Shown: positions 51,404-61,041, numbered from the stretch's first letter. The stretch is 64,000 nt of DNA from Propionispira arboris (GCF_900109225.1 NZ_FNZK01000001.1:358800-422799); one strand, 5' to 3'. Numbers and translations are program-made. Notes: a model not told the origin generated them from the sequence alone.

Positions 51404-53290
51404 ATGATTTTATCAATAGAAAATTTAACGAAAACATATGGTGAAAAAACACTTTTTGAAAAGATTAGTTTTGGTATCGACGATGGTGATAAAATTGGTA
51501 TCGTTGGCGTAAATGGTACAGGGAAATCAACCTTTATTAAAACGGTTGCTGGTTTAGTTACACCGGATTCGGGTAATATTATTACAATGAAAAACATTCA
51601 GGTGGAATATTTGTCGCAAGATCATGATCTTGCACTGGATCATACAGTTCTGATGGAAGTATTCAAAGGAACACAACCGATTATGGAAGTTTTACGAGAG
51701 TATGAAATTGTTTTAATGGAGAATCAGGAAGATACTGCAGTCCAAACGAAGCTTATGAATCTTACGCAAAGAATCGATGAATTGGATGGTTGGCAGATCG
51801 AGAGTGATGCAAAGGCTATTTTAACGAAACTTGGCATTTTTGATTTCACGTTGAAACTTGGCGAATTATCAGGCGGGCAGCAAAAAAGAGTGGCTTTGGC
51901 ATCGGCACTGATCCATCCCTGTGATTTATTGATATTGGATGAACCGACCAATCACCTTGATAGTGAGACGATTGGCTGGCTGGAAGAATATCTGCATAAA
52001 GTGAAGGGTGCTCTTTTGATGGTAACGCATGATCGGTATTTTCTTGATCGTGTGGCTACTAAAATTTTGGAACTGGACAAGGGAAAAGCTTATACGTACC
52101 AAGGTAATTATACAGCGTTTCTTGAACTCAAAGCTGAACGCGAAGATCGTGAAGGTGCTTCTGAGCGTAAACGGCAAAATTTGCTGCGGACAGAACTTGC
52201 CTGGATGCAGCGTGGAGCAAAAGCTCGCTCAACGAAACAAAAAGCGCGAATTGATCGTTTTGAAGAATTGAAAAATAATAAAGTGGACCTGGATCAGGGC
52301 AAAGTGGAAATTGGTCTTGGTGGCAGCCGGCTTGGACGGACGATCATTGAGATTGAACATGCAGGCTATAGGATAGAGGATCAAACAATTTTAGATGATT
52401 TTTCTTATATTTTGCTGCGTAATGACCGTGTTGGTATTTTAGGACCAAATGGCTCAGGTAAAACAACACTTTTAAATTTAATTGCAGGTAGACTGATCCC
52501 TACAACTGGTACTTTAATCATTGGTCAGACTGTGAAAATTGGTTATTTTGCTCAAACGAATATCGAAATGGATGAAAAACTGCGAGCCGTAGAATATATC
52601 CGTGAAGTGGCTAATTTTATTACAATGGCCGATGGCAGTAAGATTAGTGCGACACAGCTTATGGAAAAATTTTTATTTCCCAGTGATTTGCAATGGTCGC
52701 CAATTGCCAAATTATCTGGAGGCGAAAAAAGAAGATTGTTTTTGCTTCGGATCTTAATGAGTGAGCCAAATGTGCTTTTACTTGATGAACCGACGAATGA
52801 CCTGGATTTGCAGACATTGACTATATTGGAAGATTTTATTGATAATTTTAATGGTGCAATTATTTTCGTGTCACATGATCGTTTTTTTGTTGATCGTTTA
52901 GCCGATAAAGTTTTTGTTTACGGTGAAGGTGGTAAATTGACACAGTACTTGGGCGGATATTCTTATTATAAAGCTGCAATGGAGACGGCCGCAGTTCATG
53001 AAGAAAAAAACAAACTGTCCGATGCGAAGGAGAAGTTTGTTAAAGAACAGCCTGTAATCTGTAGCCGGAAACTGACTTTTAAAGAACAACGTGAATATGC
53101 TGAAATTGAAGCAGTCATTGCAAGTGCAGAAGGTGAACTGTCCGTTGTGGTACAGCAAATCAATGCAGCTGGTGCTGATTATGGAAAATTAAATGAACTT
53201 ACAAAAACGCAGCAGCTTTTGCAGACCAAGCTAGATGCACTTATGGAACGTTGGGCGTATTTAGAAGATATAGCAGAACAACAAAGATAA
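51404..53290 (+). CDS. ABC-F family ATPase (Uup/YfmR-like)
   Basis: A 628-residue soluble twin-ATPase acting on ribosomes, not a transporter. First cassette: GVNGTGKST, LSGGQQKRVALASAL, LLILDEPTNHLD. The linker includes the charged helix TKQKARIDRFEEL (the P-site tRNA-interacting motif region). Second cassette: GPNGSGKTT, LSGGEKRRLFLLRIL, VLLLDEPTNDLD. A C-terminal coiled coil (about 555-625) follows, as in Uup, which binds DNA or ribosome. It probably resolves stalled ribosomes. No antibiotic-resistance specificity can be claimed. Confidence 0.92.
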   Translation: MILSIENLTKTYGEKTLFEKISFGIDDGDKIGIVGVNGTGKSTFIKTVAGLVTPDSGNIITMKNIQVEYLSQDHDLALDHTVLMEVFKGTQPIMEVLREYEIVLMENQEDTAVQTKLMNLTQRIDELDGWQIESDAKAILTKLGIFDFTLKLGELSGGQQKRVALASALIHPCDLLILDEPTNHLDSETIGWLEEYLHKVKGALLMVTHDRYFLDRVATKILELDKGKAYTYQGNYTAFLELKAEREDREGASERKRQNLLRTELAWMQRGAKARSTKQKARIDRFEELKNNKVDLDQGKVEIGLGGSRLGRTIIEIEHAGYRIEDQTILDDFSYILLRNDRVGILGPNGSGKTTLLNLIAGRLIPTTGTLIIGQTVKIGYFAQTNIEMDEKLRAVEYIREVANFITMADGSKISATQLMEKFLFPSDLQWSPIAKLSGGEKRRLFLLRILMSEPNVLLLDEPTNDLDLQTLTILEDFIDNFNGAIIFVSHDRFFVDRLADKVFVYGEGGKLTQYLGGYSYYKAAMETAAVHEEKNKLSDAKEKFVKEQPVICSRKLTFKEQREYAEIEAVIASAEGELSVVVQQINAAGADYGKLNELTKTQQLLQTKLDALMERWAYLEDIAEQQR

Positions 53291-53361
53291 GCAGGATAAA
53301 TGCACTTGGTAGCGAAATTAATAGAGAAAATCGAATTAAAATTAACTTGGAGGCGGGATAC

Positions 53362-53742
53362 GTGAAGTTTAAATTTTTGCATAATAATCTTAATGTATTG
53401 GACTTAGATAAGTCACTCAATTTTTATAAAAAAGCTTTGGAACTTGAAGAGGTGAGACGGCTTGATCGTGAGGGTTTTACTTTAGTGTATTTAGGTGATC
53501 ACGGTGCTACATCGCATGAATTGGAATTAACCTATATTCATGGACGTACGGAAAAATATAATTTGGGTGAAAATGAAGTTCATTTGGCATTTTGTGTGGA
53601 TGATTTTGCAGCTGCTCATGCCTTGCATGAAAAAATGGGCTGTATTTGCTATGAAAATAAAAAAATGGGGATTTATTTTATTGCTGATCCAGATGGATAT
53701 TGGTTAGAAGTGATACCGAAGGATCATACGTCACAGAGTTAG
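53362..53742 (+). CDS. gloA: Glyoxalase I-like VOC protein
   Basis: A 126-residue vicinal-oxygen-chelate protein similar to lactoylglutathione lyase: NLNVLDLDKSLNFYKKALEL at the start, ELELTYIHGRTEKYNLGENE in the middle and IADPDGYWLEVI at the end. Candidate metal ligands are His in LHNNLNV and HLAFCVDD and the Glu residues of LELTY and WLEVI. The start is GTG with GGAGGCGGG upstream. It probably detoxifies methylglyoxal thiol adducts. It follows the ABC-F gene by 71 bases. Confidence 0.83.
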   Translation: MKFKFLHNNLNVLDLDKSLNFYKKALELEEVRRLDREGFTLVYLGDHGATSHELELTYIHGRTEKYNLGENEVHLAFCVDDFAAAHALHEKMGCICYENKKMGIYFIADPDGYWLEVIPKDHTSQS

Positions 53743-53763
53743 TCTTTTTAGCAGTATTGATTT

Positions 53764-53797
53764 TCCGATGGATAATACTTATCCATCGGACTTTTTT
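53764..53797 (+). terminator. Intrinsic terminator after VOC gene
   Basis: TCCGATGGATAA / TTATCCATCGGA perfect stem with a three-base loop and T run. Confidence 0.9.
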
Positions 53798-53860
53798 ATG
53801 GTACAATATAAGAAGATTTTTTATTTTTAATGGTTGCATGATAAGGAGGGGGTTATTATT

Positions 53861-55144
53861 TTGAACAAACAAAAATTCCAGAGCATGATTGATGAATTTA
53901 CGGTTAATCAAGAAGAACTTCAGCAAATTTCGGCTGCTTTTAGACGTGATATAGAAATGGGACTGGTTGATGAGCAGACATCTTCATTGCGTATGCTTAA
54001 ATCGTATGTGGGTCTGCCAGCAGGCGATGAACAAGGTGAGTTTTTGGCACTTGATTTTGGGGGGACGAATATTCGTGTTTTACGGATTAAACTGCATGGA
54101 CATGGTCAATTTGAAATATTGAAAAAAGTTGCTAAACCTTTGCGTGTTCAGGGGATTTATGATTTTATTGATGCCCAGGCAAAAGCGGAAGATTTATTTG
54201 ATTTTATTGCAGGACTTGTGGATGAGGCTATCGATGAAAATCATGAGCAGGAATTTTTGCTTGGGCATACCTTTTCTTTTCCGTCTGAACAAACCAATTT
54301 ATACAATGCCAAGTTAATTATTTGGACCAAAGAGTTTGCCACGAAAGGTGTAGAAGGTCAAGTTGTCAATGATCTTTTGTCTGAGGCACTCGTGCGAAAT
54401 GGTGTGGGCAATGTTCGCCCGACGGCTGTGATCAATGATACGGTTGCCGTGCTTTTAGCGGCGGCCTATAAACAAAGTTCGACGTATATTGGTTCAATTT
54501 ATGCAACAGGTCATAATACCTGTTATTTGGAACCTTATAAAGGTGAAGCGAAGGCTCGGATGATCATTAATTTGGAATCAGGAGCATTCAATAAAATTGC
54601 GCCGAATACATATGATAAGATTTTAGATGAGCAGTCAGAAAAACCGAATGAACAGCGTTTGGAAAAAATGGTATCAGGACGCTATCTTGGGGTCTTGTTT
54701 GGTTTGGTGATTGCCAATGGTTTTGGAGCAAGTAATAAATCTTATGATTTTACGAGTATTGATTTGTCGGCGATTTTATCTGATGAAACGACCGCATTGG
54801 ATGATGTGAAAAAAATTATGGAAGTCAAACTGGAACGAACCATTCTGCAAGAAGAGTGTGAATGGGTTAGAGCACTCGCCGAAGCAATTGTGGTTCGATC
54901 TGCCAGACTTGTGGCGGCTACTTTCGCTGGTATCATTTGGCATCTTGATGGTGATACAGTTCGAAAGCAGCACATAGCGGTTGATGGTTCTCTTTATGAA
55001 AAGATGCCTTTATGTGTTGAGTCGATTCAAAAAGCTTTATATGATATACTTGGTGAACAGGCTTCGGCATTGGATACGGTGCTGGAAAATGGAGGATCAG
55101 GTCTCGGGGCAGCTATTGCAAGTGCCATTGAACCCGTGACTTAA
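53861..55144 (+). CDS. Eukaryotic-type hexokinase
   Basis: A 427-residue member of the hexokinase family proper (Hexokinase_1/Hexokinase_2 domains), not ROK or bacterial glucokinase. It has LALDFGGTNIRVL (phosphate 1), FSFPSEQ (sugar site), VINDTVAVLLA with the catalytic Asp, YATGHNTCYLE, NLESGAFNK, MVSGRYLG, and GGSGLGAA near the end. It should phosphorylate glucose or other hexoses with ATP. The start is TTG 53861 with AAGGAGGGGG at proper distance; a TTG at 53834 would put the ribosome site inside the gene. A terminator separates it from rpoN. Confidence 0.9.
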   Translation: MNKQKFQSMIDEFTVNQEELQQISAAFRRDIEMGLVDEQTSSLRMLKSYVGLPAGDEQGEFLALDFGGTNIRVLRIKLHGHGQFEILKKVAKPLRVQGIYDFIDAQAKAEDLFDFIAGLVDEAIDENHEQEFLLGHTFSFPSEQTNLYNAKLIIWTKEFATKGVEGQVVNDLLSEALVRNGVGNVRPTAVINDTVAVLLAAAYKQSSTYIGSIYATGHNTCYLEPYKGEAKARMIINLESGAFNKIAPNTYDKILDEQSEKPNEQRLEKMVSGRYLGVLFGLVIANGFGASNKSYDFTSIDLSAILSDETTALDDVKKIMEVKLERTILQEECEWVRALAEAIVVRSARLVAATFAGIIWHLDGDTVRKQHIAVDGSLYEKMPLCVESIQKALYDILGEQASALDTVLENGGSGLGAAIASAIEPVT

Positions 55145-55168
55145 ATTTTCTAAGACTAAAAATTATAA

Positions 55169-55203
55169 ACGGACCGGCTTGGTTTTATCGGGCCGGTTCT
55201 TAT
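55169..55203 (+). terminator. Intrinsic terminator after hexokinase
   Basis: GACCGGC / GCCGGTTC stem with a 12-base loop, followed by TTAT; the T tract is short. Confidence 0.65.
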
Positions 55204-55231
55204 AGTATAAGGATTGATTGAGGTTGTTAGT

Positions 55232-56596
55232 ATGGAACAGAGTTTAAGTCTGAATCTTGGACAAAAGTTAGCAATGACAGCGAAGTTACAACAAGCTATT
55301 CAGATTTTGCAGCTTTCGTCACAAGACTTATGTACCATGATAGAAAATGAATATTTAGAAAATCCGGCATTAGAAATGGATGAATCGTTTTCTGAAACGG
55401 ATGTAGATGAAAAAACGACAGATCGGTATAGCATTGAAGATATAGCAAATTTAGCAAATTATTTAGGTGATGAGCGACCAGGAAAAGTTGTACGTGATGA
55501 TACCAACCAAAGTTTTGAAGTGATGGAGGTTTCACAAAATTCACTGGTGGACATATTGATTGAGCAAGTAAATTTTACTTTTTCGAAAAAAGAAGAACAT
55601 AAAATTGCAGAGTATATTGTAGGCTCAATTGATGATTGTGGGTATTTGCGTATTTCATGCGCTGAAATTGCCATAGCTATGCAAGTGAGTGAAGCAGCGG
55701 TGGAGACTATATTAGAAATAATTCAAACTTTTGACCCGGCAGGTGTAGGAGCGCGTGATCTAAAAGAATGTTTAATGATCCAAGCGAAACAGCAAGATAT
55801 ATATCAAGGTCTTATTGCGTCTGTTATCGATAAACATCTTGATGCAGTTGCAAGTGCACAGTTTAAAATGATTGCTGAAAAAGAAAATTGTTCACCAAAT
55901 GATGTGCAGGCAGCAGTTGATATTATTCGTAAACTTAACCCTAAGCCAGGGAGCTCTTATGGCGGGAGACAATCGGATTATATTGTGCCGGATGTTGTGG
56001 TTCGAAAAATAGATGATGAATATATTGTTTTAGTGAATCAATATGGAACACCTAAACTGAATATTAGTTCAACCTATAAAAATGGTGTGAATTTTGATCA
56101 TGATACGAAAAAATATATTGAACAGAGAGTGAATTCAGCAGCCTGGCTCATAAAGAGCATCGAGCAGCGCCGGATGACTTTATTTAATGTAGTTACTGAA
56201 ATTGTACGACTGCAAAAGGAATTTTTCGATAAAGGAACAAATTATTTACGCCCCATGCTGATGAAGACGATCGCGGAAAATGTTAATGTTCATGAATCGA
56301 CGGTTAGCAGAGCGGTTGCCAATAAATATGTTGAGACACCGCATGGTGTGGTTCCGCTGAAAAAGTTTTTTACCGCAAATTTGGGTAGTGTGATGGAAGG
56401 CGAAGAACTTATTGCCAGTCAAGTGAAAATGATGCTAAAACAAATGATTGAAGAAGAGAATTGTAAAAAGCCATTTAGTGATCAGCAGCTTAGTGATATG
56501 CTGAAAGCGAAAAATATGAATATATCAAGACGGACCGTGATGAAGTATCGGGAACAGCTTGGATTTCTGTCATCTGTGAAACGAAAAAGGTATTAA
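55232..56596 (+). CDS. rpoN: RNA polymerase sigma-54 factor
   Basis: A 454-residue sigma-54. Region I is the Gln/Leu-rich activator-interacting part (LGQKLAMTAKLQQAIQILQL). An acidic region II and the core-binding domain follow. The helix-turn-helix (VHESTVSRAVANKYV) contacts -12, and the C-terminal RpoN box (SRRTVMKYREQLG) recognises -24. The ATG at 55232 is chosen; a TTG at 55214 would add six residues. It serves at least the PTS promoter at 37268 with the LevR activator. Confidence 0.95.
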   Translation: MEQSLSLNLGQKLAMTAKLQQAIQILQLSSQDLCTMIENEYLENPALEMDESFSETDVDEKTTDRYSIEDIANLANYLGDERPGKVVRDDTNQSFEVMEVSQNSLVDILIEQVNFTFSKKEEHKIAEYIVGSIDDCGYLRISCAEIAIAMQVSEAAVETILEIIQTFDPAGVGARDLKECLMIQAKQQDIYQGLIASVIDKHLDAVASAQFKMIAEKENCSPNDVQAAVDIIRKLNPKPGSSYGGRQSDYIVPDVVVRKIDDEYIVLVNQYGTPKLNISSTYKNGVNFDHDTKKYIEQRVNSAAWLIKSIEQRRMTLFNVVTEIVRLQKEFFDKGTNYLRPMLMKTIAENVNVHESTVSRAVANKYVETPHGVVPLKKFFTANLGSVMEGEELIASQVKMMLKQMIEEENCKKPFSDQQLSDMLKAKNMNISRRTVMKYREQLGFLSSVKRKRY

Positions 56597-56624
56597 TTCC
56601 TATATAGAGTATATTAAAAAACAA

Positions 56625-56653
56625 TTGTTATTTTTTGAACTTTCACATATAAT
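56625..56653 (+). promoter_or_regulatory. Promoter of NADH dehydrogenase II (copy 2)
   Basis: TTGTTA (56625-56630), 17-base spacer, TATAAT (56648-56653). The leader to the start codon is about 150 bases. No GTGAA palindrome like those of copy 1 is seen. Confidence 0.6.
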
Positions 56654-56807
56654 AGAGGCAAGCTCCATGCTTTGTACGTATATTGTTTCTTAGTGGATAT
56701 CGTTTTAATAAATGGAAAAATAAGAATATTTAGAGTACAGGAGCTTTTGTTTATCCTTATAAAATTTTTTATAAGGCCAGATTCTATAGGATGGCGAGGG
56801 GATCTAT

Positions 56808-58067
56808 ATGAGTCAGGATGATAACAAGCAAAGAAAACATGTGGTTATAATTGGGGCTGGATTTGGTGGTGTGAAAGCAGCACGCAGTTTAGCAAATGAA
56901 AACGTAGACATTACAATCGTAGATCGAAATAATTTTCATTTGTTTCAGCCGCTTTTATATCAAGTATCAACAGCAATTTTAGCAGAGGCTGAGATTGCCT
57001 ATCCGGTTCGGGCGTTTTTTCAAAAAAATAACAATGTAGAGTTTTTTTTAGGTGAAGTTATTGATTTTGATCTTGGCGCAAAAAAAATTATCACGGATCA
57101 TGGCCCTGTTTTTTATGATTATTTACTGATAGCAGCTGGGTCGATGACAAATTATTTTGGCATGGATACGCTGGAAAAACATTGTATGGGTATGAAAACA
57201 TTGGAAGAGTCCGTGCGAATTCGTAATCATATTTTGAATATATTTGAAGAAGCGAATAAAGAAGAAGATTCGCAAAAACGCAAGCAGTTATTGACATTTA
57301 TTTGTGTAGGTGGTGGTCCTACTGGCATTGAAGAGGCGGGGTCTTTATCGGAACTTATCTACCATGTGATGGCGAAAGAATATCATAATCTTGATTTTTC
57401 GCAAGTAGATATTAAATTAATTGAAGCTACTGATAAAGTGTTACCGATGATGCCAGATAATCTTCGAGAAGAAACAATCCATGTTCTGCAACGCAAAAAA
57501 GTGGATGTACGTCTTAATTCACAGGTGCTAGAATATGATGGTCAAAAACTGACATTAAAAAATGGTGAAGTGATTCCGACACAGACGGTTATCTGGGCTG
57601 CGGGTGTAAAAGCGGTACCGATTGTTGCTAAGCTGGGTGAAGACCTAGATCGATCTGGGCGGGTTGTCGTACAAAAAACACTACAGTTAATCCATCATCC
57701 AGAAGTTTTTGCTATTGGTGATAATGCTTGTTTTATGCAGGATGGAAGCCCTTTGCCGACCATTGCTCCGGTGGCGACGCAGGCAGCACTTCTTACAGCT
57801 GGTAATATCATGAAACTGATTCGTGGAGAAACTGTATTGGATGAATTTTCTTATAAAGATGTAGGAAGTATGGCAACAATTGGTCGTGGCGATGCGGTTA
57901 TGTTTAAAGGTACATGGCAGATGAAAGGCTTTTTTGCTTGGTGTGCCTGGATGGTGGTTCATTTGATGCGTTTGGCGGGCACACATACGAATATTACTGT
58001 TGCTTTAAAATGGATGTGGAATTTCTTTTCAGGCACTCGTTTGGGCAGGATTATTACGAAAGAATAA
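56808..58067 (+). CDS. ndh: NADH dehydrogenase type II (copy 2)
   Basis: A 419-residue paralogue of the protein at 30151, matching it end to end apart from a few N-terminal residues. VVIIGAGFGGVKAA binds FAD, FICVGGGPTGIEEAGSLSE binds NADH, and VFAIGDNACF is the FAD GD motif. The C-terminal anchor region reads FFAWCAWMVVHLMRLAG. It differs from copy 1 at DRNNFHLF and in more Cys residues, and lacks the Rex-like sites upstream, so the two copies are probably used under different conditions. It is monocistronic or followed weakly by the SGNH hydrolase gene. Confidence 0.92.
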   Translation: MSQDDNKQRKHVVIIGAGFGGVKAARSLANENVDITIVDRNNFHLFQPLLYQVSTAILAEAEIAYPVRAFFQKNNNVEFFLGEVIDFDLGAKKIITDHGPVFYDYLLIAAGSMTNYFGMDTLEKHCMGMKTLEESVRIRNHILNIFEEANKEEDSQKRKQLLTFICVGGGPTGIEEAGSLSELIYHVMAKEYHNLDFSQVDIKLIEATDKVLPMMPDNLREETIHVLQRKKVDVRLNSQVLEYDGQKLTLKNGEVIPTQTVIWAAGVKAVPIVAKLGEDLDRSGRVVVQKTLQLIHHPEVFAIGDNACFMQDGSPLPTIAPVATQAALLTAGNIMKLIRGETVLDEFSYKDVGSMATIGRGDAVMFKGTWQMKGFFAWCAWMVVHLMRLAGTHTNITVALKWMWNFFSGTRLGRIITKE

Positions 58068-58129
58068 ACAAGCCGAAAATGCAGTGTGAAAAATATTTAA
58101 ACTTGAGATATAATTGTATAAGATTGTGG

Positions 58130-58163
58130 TATAATGTGGAATGGGTTATAGACTTATTCCACA
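58130..58163 (+). promoter_or_regulatory. -10 box and inverted repeat upstream of SGNH hydrolase
   Basis: TATAAT (58130-58135) is directly followed by an inverted repeat (TGTGGAAT / ATTCCACA, arms at 58135-58142 and 58156-58163). No good -35 box is visible. The repeat sits at the transcription start, so it may be an operator or a 5' stabilising hairpin. Confidence 0.4.
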
Positions 58164-58187
58164 TTCTTATTTATAGAGGTATTGTTT

Positions 58188-59597
58188 ATGATGAAAAGAG
58201 TATACTGTGCGTGGAGCTGTCTGCTTATTTGTATATGCATAGAAGGCGGCTTTTTACAAGAAGCACAGGCACGACATAGTGAAACGAAATCTGTAGTGCA
58301 GACAGAATCAGCAGTGAAACTCAAAAGTACAACGGTTCAGGCTTATAAAGTTACACTTAAACACAGCGAGGCTTTAGCAGAGACGGCGAAACCTTCTGCT
58401 AAAACTTTGGTAATAAACAGTCCAGTGAGTGAACCACAAATGATTGATAAAGTCCGCATTACTTGGAATCAGGTTGCTGATGCAGTTATGTATCAACTGG
58501 TGATTACCAAGGGGAAATCACCAGTAAAAGATCATATAGTAACAACGAAAGATGAAATTTATACAAATGGTTATGAACTAGCTACCGCTGTTTTTAATGT
58601 AGCGGGGGACGACCTGCATTGGCAGGTGCGAGCGATGGATATCAATGGAATTCCTATTTCACGGTTTACGGAATTAAAACCGTTGGTTCTGCAGGAAGTA
58701 AATCCTACGGCACCGAAAGTAACTACACAATTTGATAAAATGGCTTATACACCATTGTATCCAGTATATTCATGGATACCTTACCTGAAGGCTAATGCAT
58801 ATGAAATACAGGTTTTTTTTGATGATGATAATAATCCCAAAACACCGGATCAATTACTTAAGACTGATTGGGTGACGGATCCTAAAAAATATGATTACTA
58901 TGATGATACAGCCTATGCGAAACCTGGTACATATTGGTGGCGAGTGCGTGCTGAAAATGCAGTATCTCAGCCGATTAGCGATTGGTCAACGGCAAGCTAT
59001 TTTATAGTTACGAATACAAATATAAAAATAGCTGCTTTAGGCGATAGCATTACACATGGCGGCGGAGCTGTATCAAATCCACCGAGCTATACAATGTACA
59101 ATTGGGAAACGTATACTGGTGTGCCGATTTTGAACCTTGGATTTAGCGGAAATACTGTTGAGTCAATGCTGGCCCGCTTTGATGCCGACGTCCTTCCGTT
59201 TAAACCACAGTTCCTTGTCATTATGGGAGGGGTTAACAATATTCGTGCTGGAGATTCGGCAGGTCAGGTTATACAGGTGTTGAGCCAAATTCGTGATAAA
59301 TGTTTAATCAATAAGATTACACCAGTTTTTGTTACGGTTACCCCAATTAACCCTCGACTGATGACAGCTGTTGCTGGTCTGAGCCCAACCACGGGATGGG
59401 AGTATCAACAAATGCAAATCAATAACTGGGTTAGGCAGCAACCAGCTTACGTGGATGTGACGCCTCGGCTTACGGACTGGCGGGGATGGCTATCTGAATC
59501 TTTGACGACGGATGGACTACATCCAGACATGGAAGGTAAAAAAATTATTGGACAAACTATCGGCGATTATTTTAAAAATAAATTTCAAATCACTTAA
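58188..59597 (+). CDS. Exported SGNH/GDSL hydrolase with Fn3-like repeats
   Basis: A 469-residue exported protein. A signal peptide (VYCAWSCLLICICIEGGFLQ, cleaved after AQA) is followed by two fibronectin-like domains (about 75-170 and 175-275; VRITWNQVADAVMYQLVITK, VYSWIPYLKANAYEIQVFFD). A C-terminal SGNH esterase domain comes last: AALGDSITHGGG with nucleophile Ser, NLGFSGNTVES, MGGVNN and the Asp/His pair in TDGLHPDM. It probably deacylates a polysaccharide or lipid in the periplasm or at the surface. The start is ATG 58188 with AGAGGT seven bases upstream. Confidence 0.87.
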   Translation: MMKRVYCAWSCLLICICIEGGFLQEAQARHSETKSVVQTESAVKLKSTTVQAYKVTLKHSEALAETAKPSAKTLVINSPVSEPQMIDKVRITWNQVADAVMYQLVITKGKSPVKDHIVTTKDEIYTNGYELATAVFNVAGDDLHWQVRAMDINGIPISRFTELKPLVLQEVNPTAPKVTTQFDKMAYTPLYPVYSWIPYLKANAYEIQVFFDDDNNPKTPDQLLKTDWVTDPKKYDYYDDTAYAKPGTYWWRVRAENAVSQPISDWSTASYFIVTNTNIKIAALGDSITHGGGAVSNPPSYTMYNWETYTGVPILNLGFSGNTVESMLARFDADVLPFKPQFLVIMGGVNNIRAGDSAGQVIQVLSQIRDKCLINKITPVFVTVTPINPRLMTAVAGLSPTTGWEYQQMQINNWVRQQPAYVDVTPRLTDWRGWLSESLTTDGLHPDMEGKKIIGQTIGDYFKNKFQIT

Positions 59598-59713
59598 TAT
59601 AAAAAAATAAAATGAAGTCTCATGTGCACGAAAAAATTTTGTGTAGGTTTGCGAGAAAATTATTGAATAAACTTAGAAAATTGATAGTTGATTTACTTTT
59701 GGAGGCAGATAAA

Positions 59714-60127
59714 ATGAAAATAAAGCGTATAGATACAACATTTAGTACGGACCGAATGCAAGAATCAAAAGATTTTTACATGAAATATTTTGGTTTCAAA
59801 CTCGCTTATGAAAGCGATTGGTATATTGAATTGACCACGCAGACAGAAGATGCTGGTATTAGTTTTACGTTACCGCAGCGAGAGGAAGGCGAAATTTTTG
59901 GTGGCAGGGGTATGATATTATCCTTTGAAGTTGAAGATGTCGATGCTGAGTATGAAAAATTTCAAGACGAAGAAATTACGATCTGCCAGGTTTTACAGGA
60001 TAAACCATGGGGAGAACGAAGCTTTGTAGTGGATGATCCGAATGGTGTGCACGTTTATGTATATAAATTAATTGAGCAGACCGATGAATATAAAACATTG
60101 TATTCACCATTTAAAGAAGCGCGCTAA
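59714..60127 (+). CDS. VOC-family (glyoxalase/bleomycin-resistance-like) protein
   Basis: A 137-residue single-subunit vicinal-oxygen-chelate protein: TTFSTDRMQESKDFYMKYFG at the start, MILSFEVEDVDAEYEKFQ in the middle and VDDPNGVHVYVYKLI at the end. Metal ligands are not obvious in the first half, so it may bind a ligand rather than act as an enzyme. The ATG at 59714 follows GGAGGCAG; a longer upstream frame is unsupported. It shares a bidirectional terminator with the leftward yigZ gene. Confidence 0.78.
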   Translation: MKIKRIDTTFSTDRMQESKDFYMKYFGFKLAYESDWYIELTTQTEDAGISFTLPQREEGEIFGGRGMILSFEVEDVDAEYEKFQDEEITICQVLQDKPWGERSFVVDDPNGVHVYVYKLIEQTDEYKTLYSPFKEAR

Positions 60128-60140
60128 AACTGATTGGTCT

Positions 60141-60187
60141 AAAAAAGGCTGCATTTCCTTTTGCTAAGGGAATGCAGCCTTTTTTAG
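60141..60187. terminator. Bidirectional terminator between VOC gene and yigZ
   Basis: AAAAAAGGCTGCATTCC-like outer stem and its complement ending GCAGCCTTTTTT. The yigZ stop codon lies inside the T tract. Confidence 0.9.
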
Positions 60188-60813
60188 ATTGGCATGTTTT
60201 TGTAGGTTTCATTGAGTTTCGTTATTTTGCAAGCAGCTGCAGTCCAATTTGTAATGTCTTGGGTCAACGTGTCGGTTTCTTCTTTTTTTACAAGAATAAA
60301 AAGTTGGACTTGGTCAGTAAAAATTTTATCTTCAATAAAGATATCTTTTTTGTGAAAATTATTTTCTAATATACCAAGTAATGTGTAGTCGATATCGATG
60401 CGAATACGAATGAATAGGGTACGAAGGACAATATCGCAATTTTCTAAACCTAGAGTAGCGGCTTTTCCATAAGCTCGAATGAGACCGCCAGCACCGAGTT
60501 TTATGCCGCCAAAATAACGAGTTACAACAATGACCACATCACTGAGTTCATTTTTTTTGATGACTTCCAGAATGGGTTTGCCAGCAGTCCCGCTAGGTTC
60601 ACCATCATCATCTGCTTTTTGTAAAGTGCTTTGCCCAATGACATAAGCCGAGCAGTTGTGTTTGGCATCGAAATATTGCTTTTTAATTTTATTGATGAAT
60701 GCCATACTGGCAGCTTCATCGGCAATGGGTTCCACAAAGGCCAGAAAGCGAGATTTACTGATTTCATACTCAGCTGTAGAACCTTTGTCAATTGTTTTGT
60801 AGTTTATATCCAT
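60184..60813 (-). CDS. yigZ: YigZ/IMPACT-family protein
   Basis: A 209-residue protein with the N-terminal UPF0029 (Impact) domain: KSRFLAFV, HNCSAYVIG, DDDGEPSGTAGKPIL and VVIVTRYFGGIKLGAGGLIRAY. A C-terminal DUF1949 ferredoxin-like domain follows (LENCDIVLRTLFIRIRIDID onward). The bacterial family has structural likeness to elongation-factor domain V and is thought to bind RNA or ribosome, but its function is unsettled. It is leftward and monocistronic. Confidence 0.9.
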   Translation of the reverse strand: MDINYKTIDKGSTAEYEISKSRFLAFVEPIADEAASMAFINKIKKQYFDAKHNCSAYVIGQSTLQKADDDGEPSGTAGKPILEVIKKNELSDVVIVVTRYFGGIKLGAGGLIRAYGKAATLGLENCDIVLRTLFIRIRIDIDYTLLGILENNFHKKDIFIEDKIFTDQVQLFILVKKEETDTLTQDITNWTAAACKITKLNETYKNMPI

Positions 60814-61041
60814 AAAATCCTCTCGTTTATTTGTTTTCTTTGATTATACAGGAAAAGCTTCTGTTTGTAACCAATTGTCCATTGAATATAGCCTTGGAAA
60901 GCAGCTTTTTTGAAAAAATTTTATCAGGTTTATATGAATTTAAAGTTTTAGTATAGCTAAAATTTTTGTTTTGTAGTATCCTGTATGTACTTAATAAAAG
61001 AATAATATTTTTATAGAAAGAAAGGTCGTGTTAATACAGTC

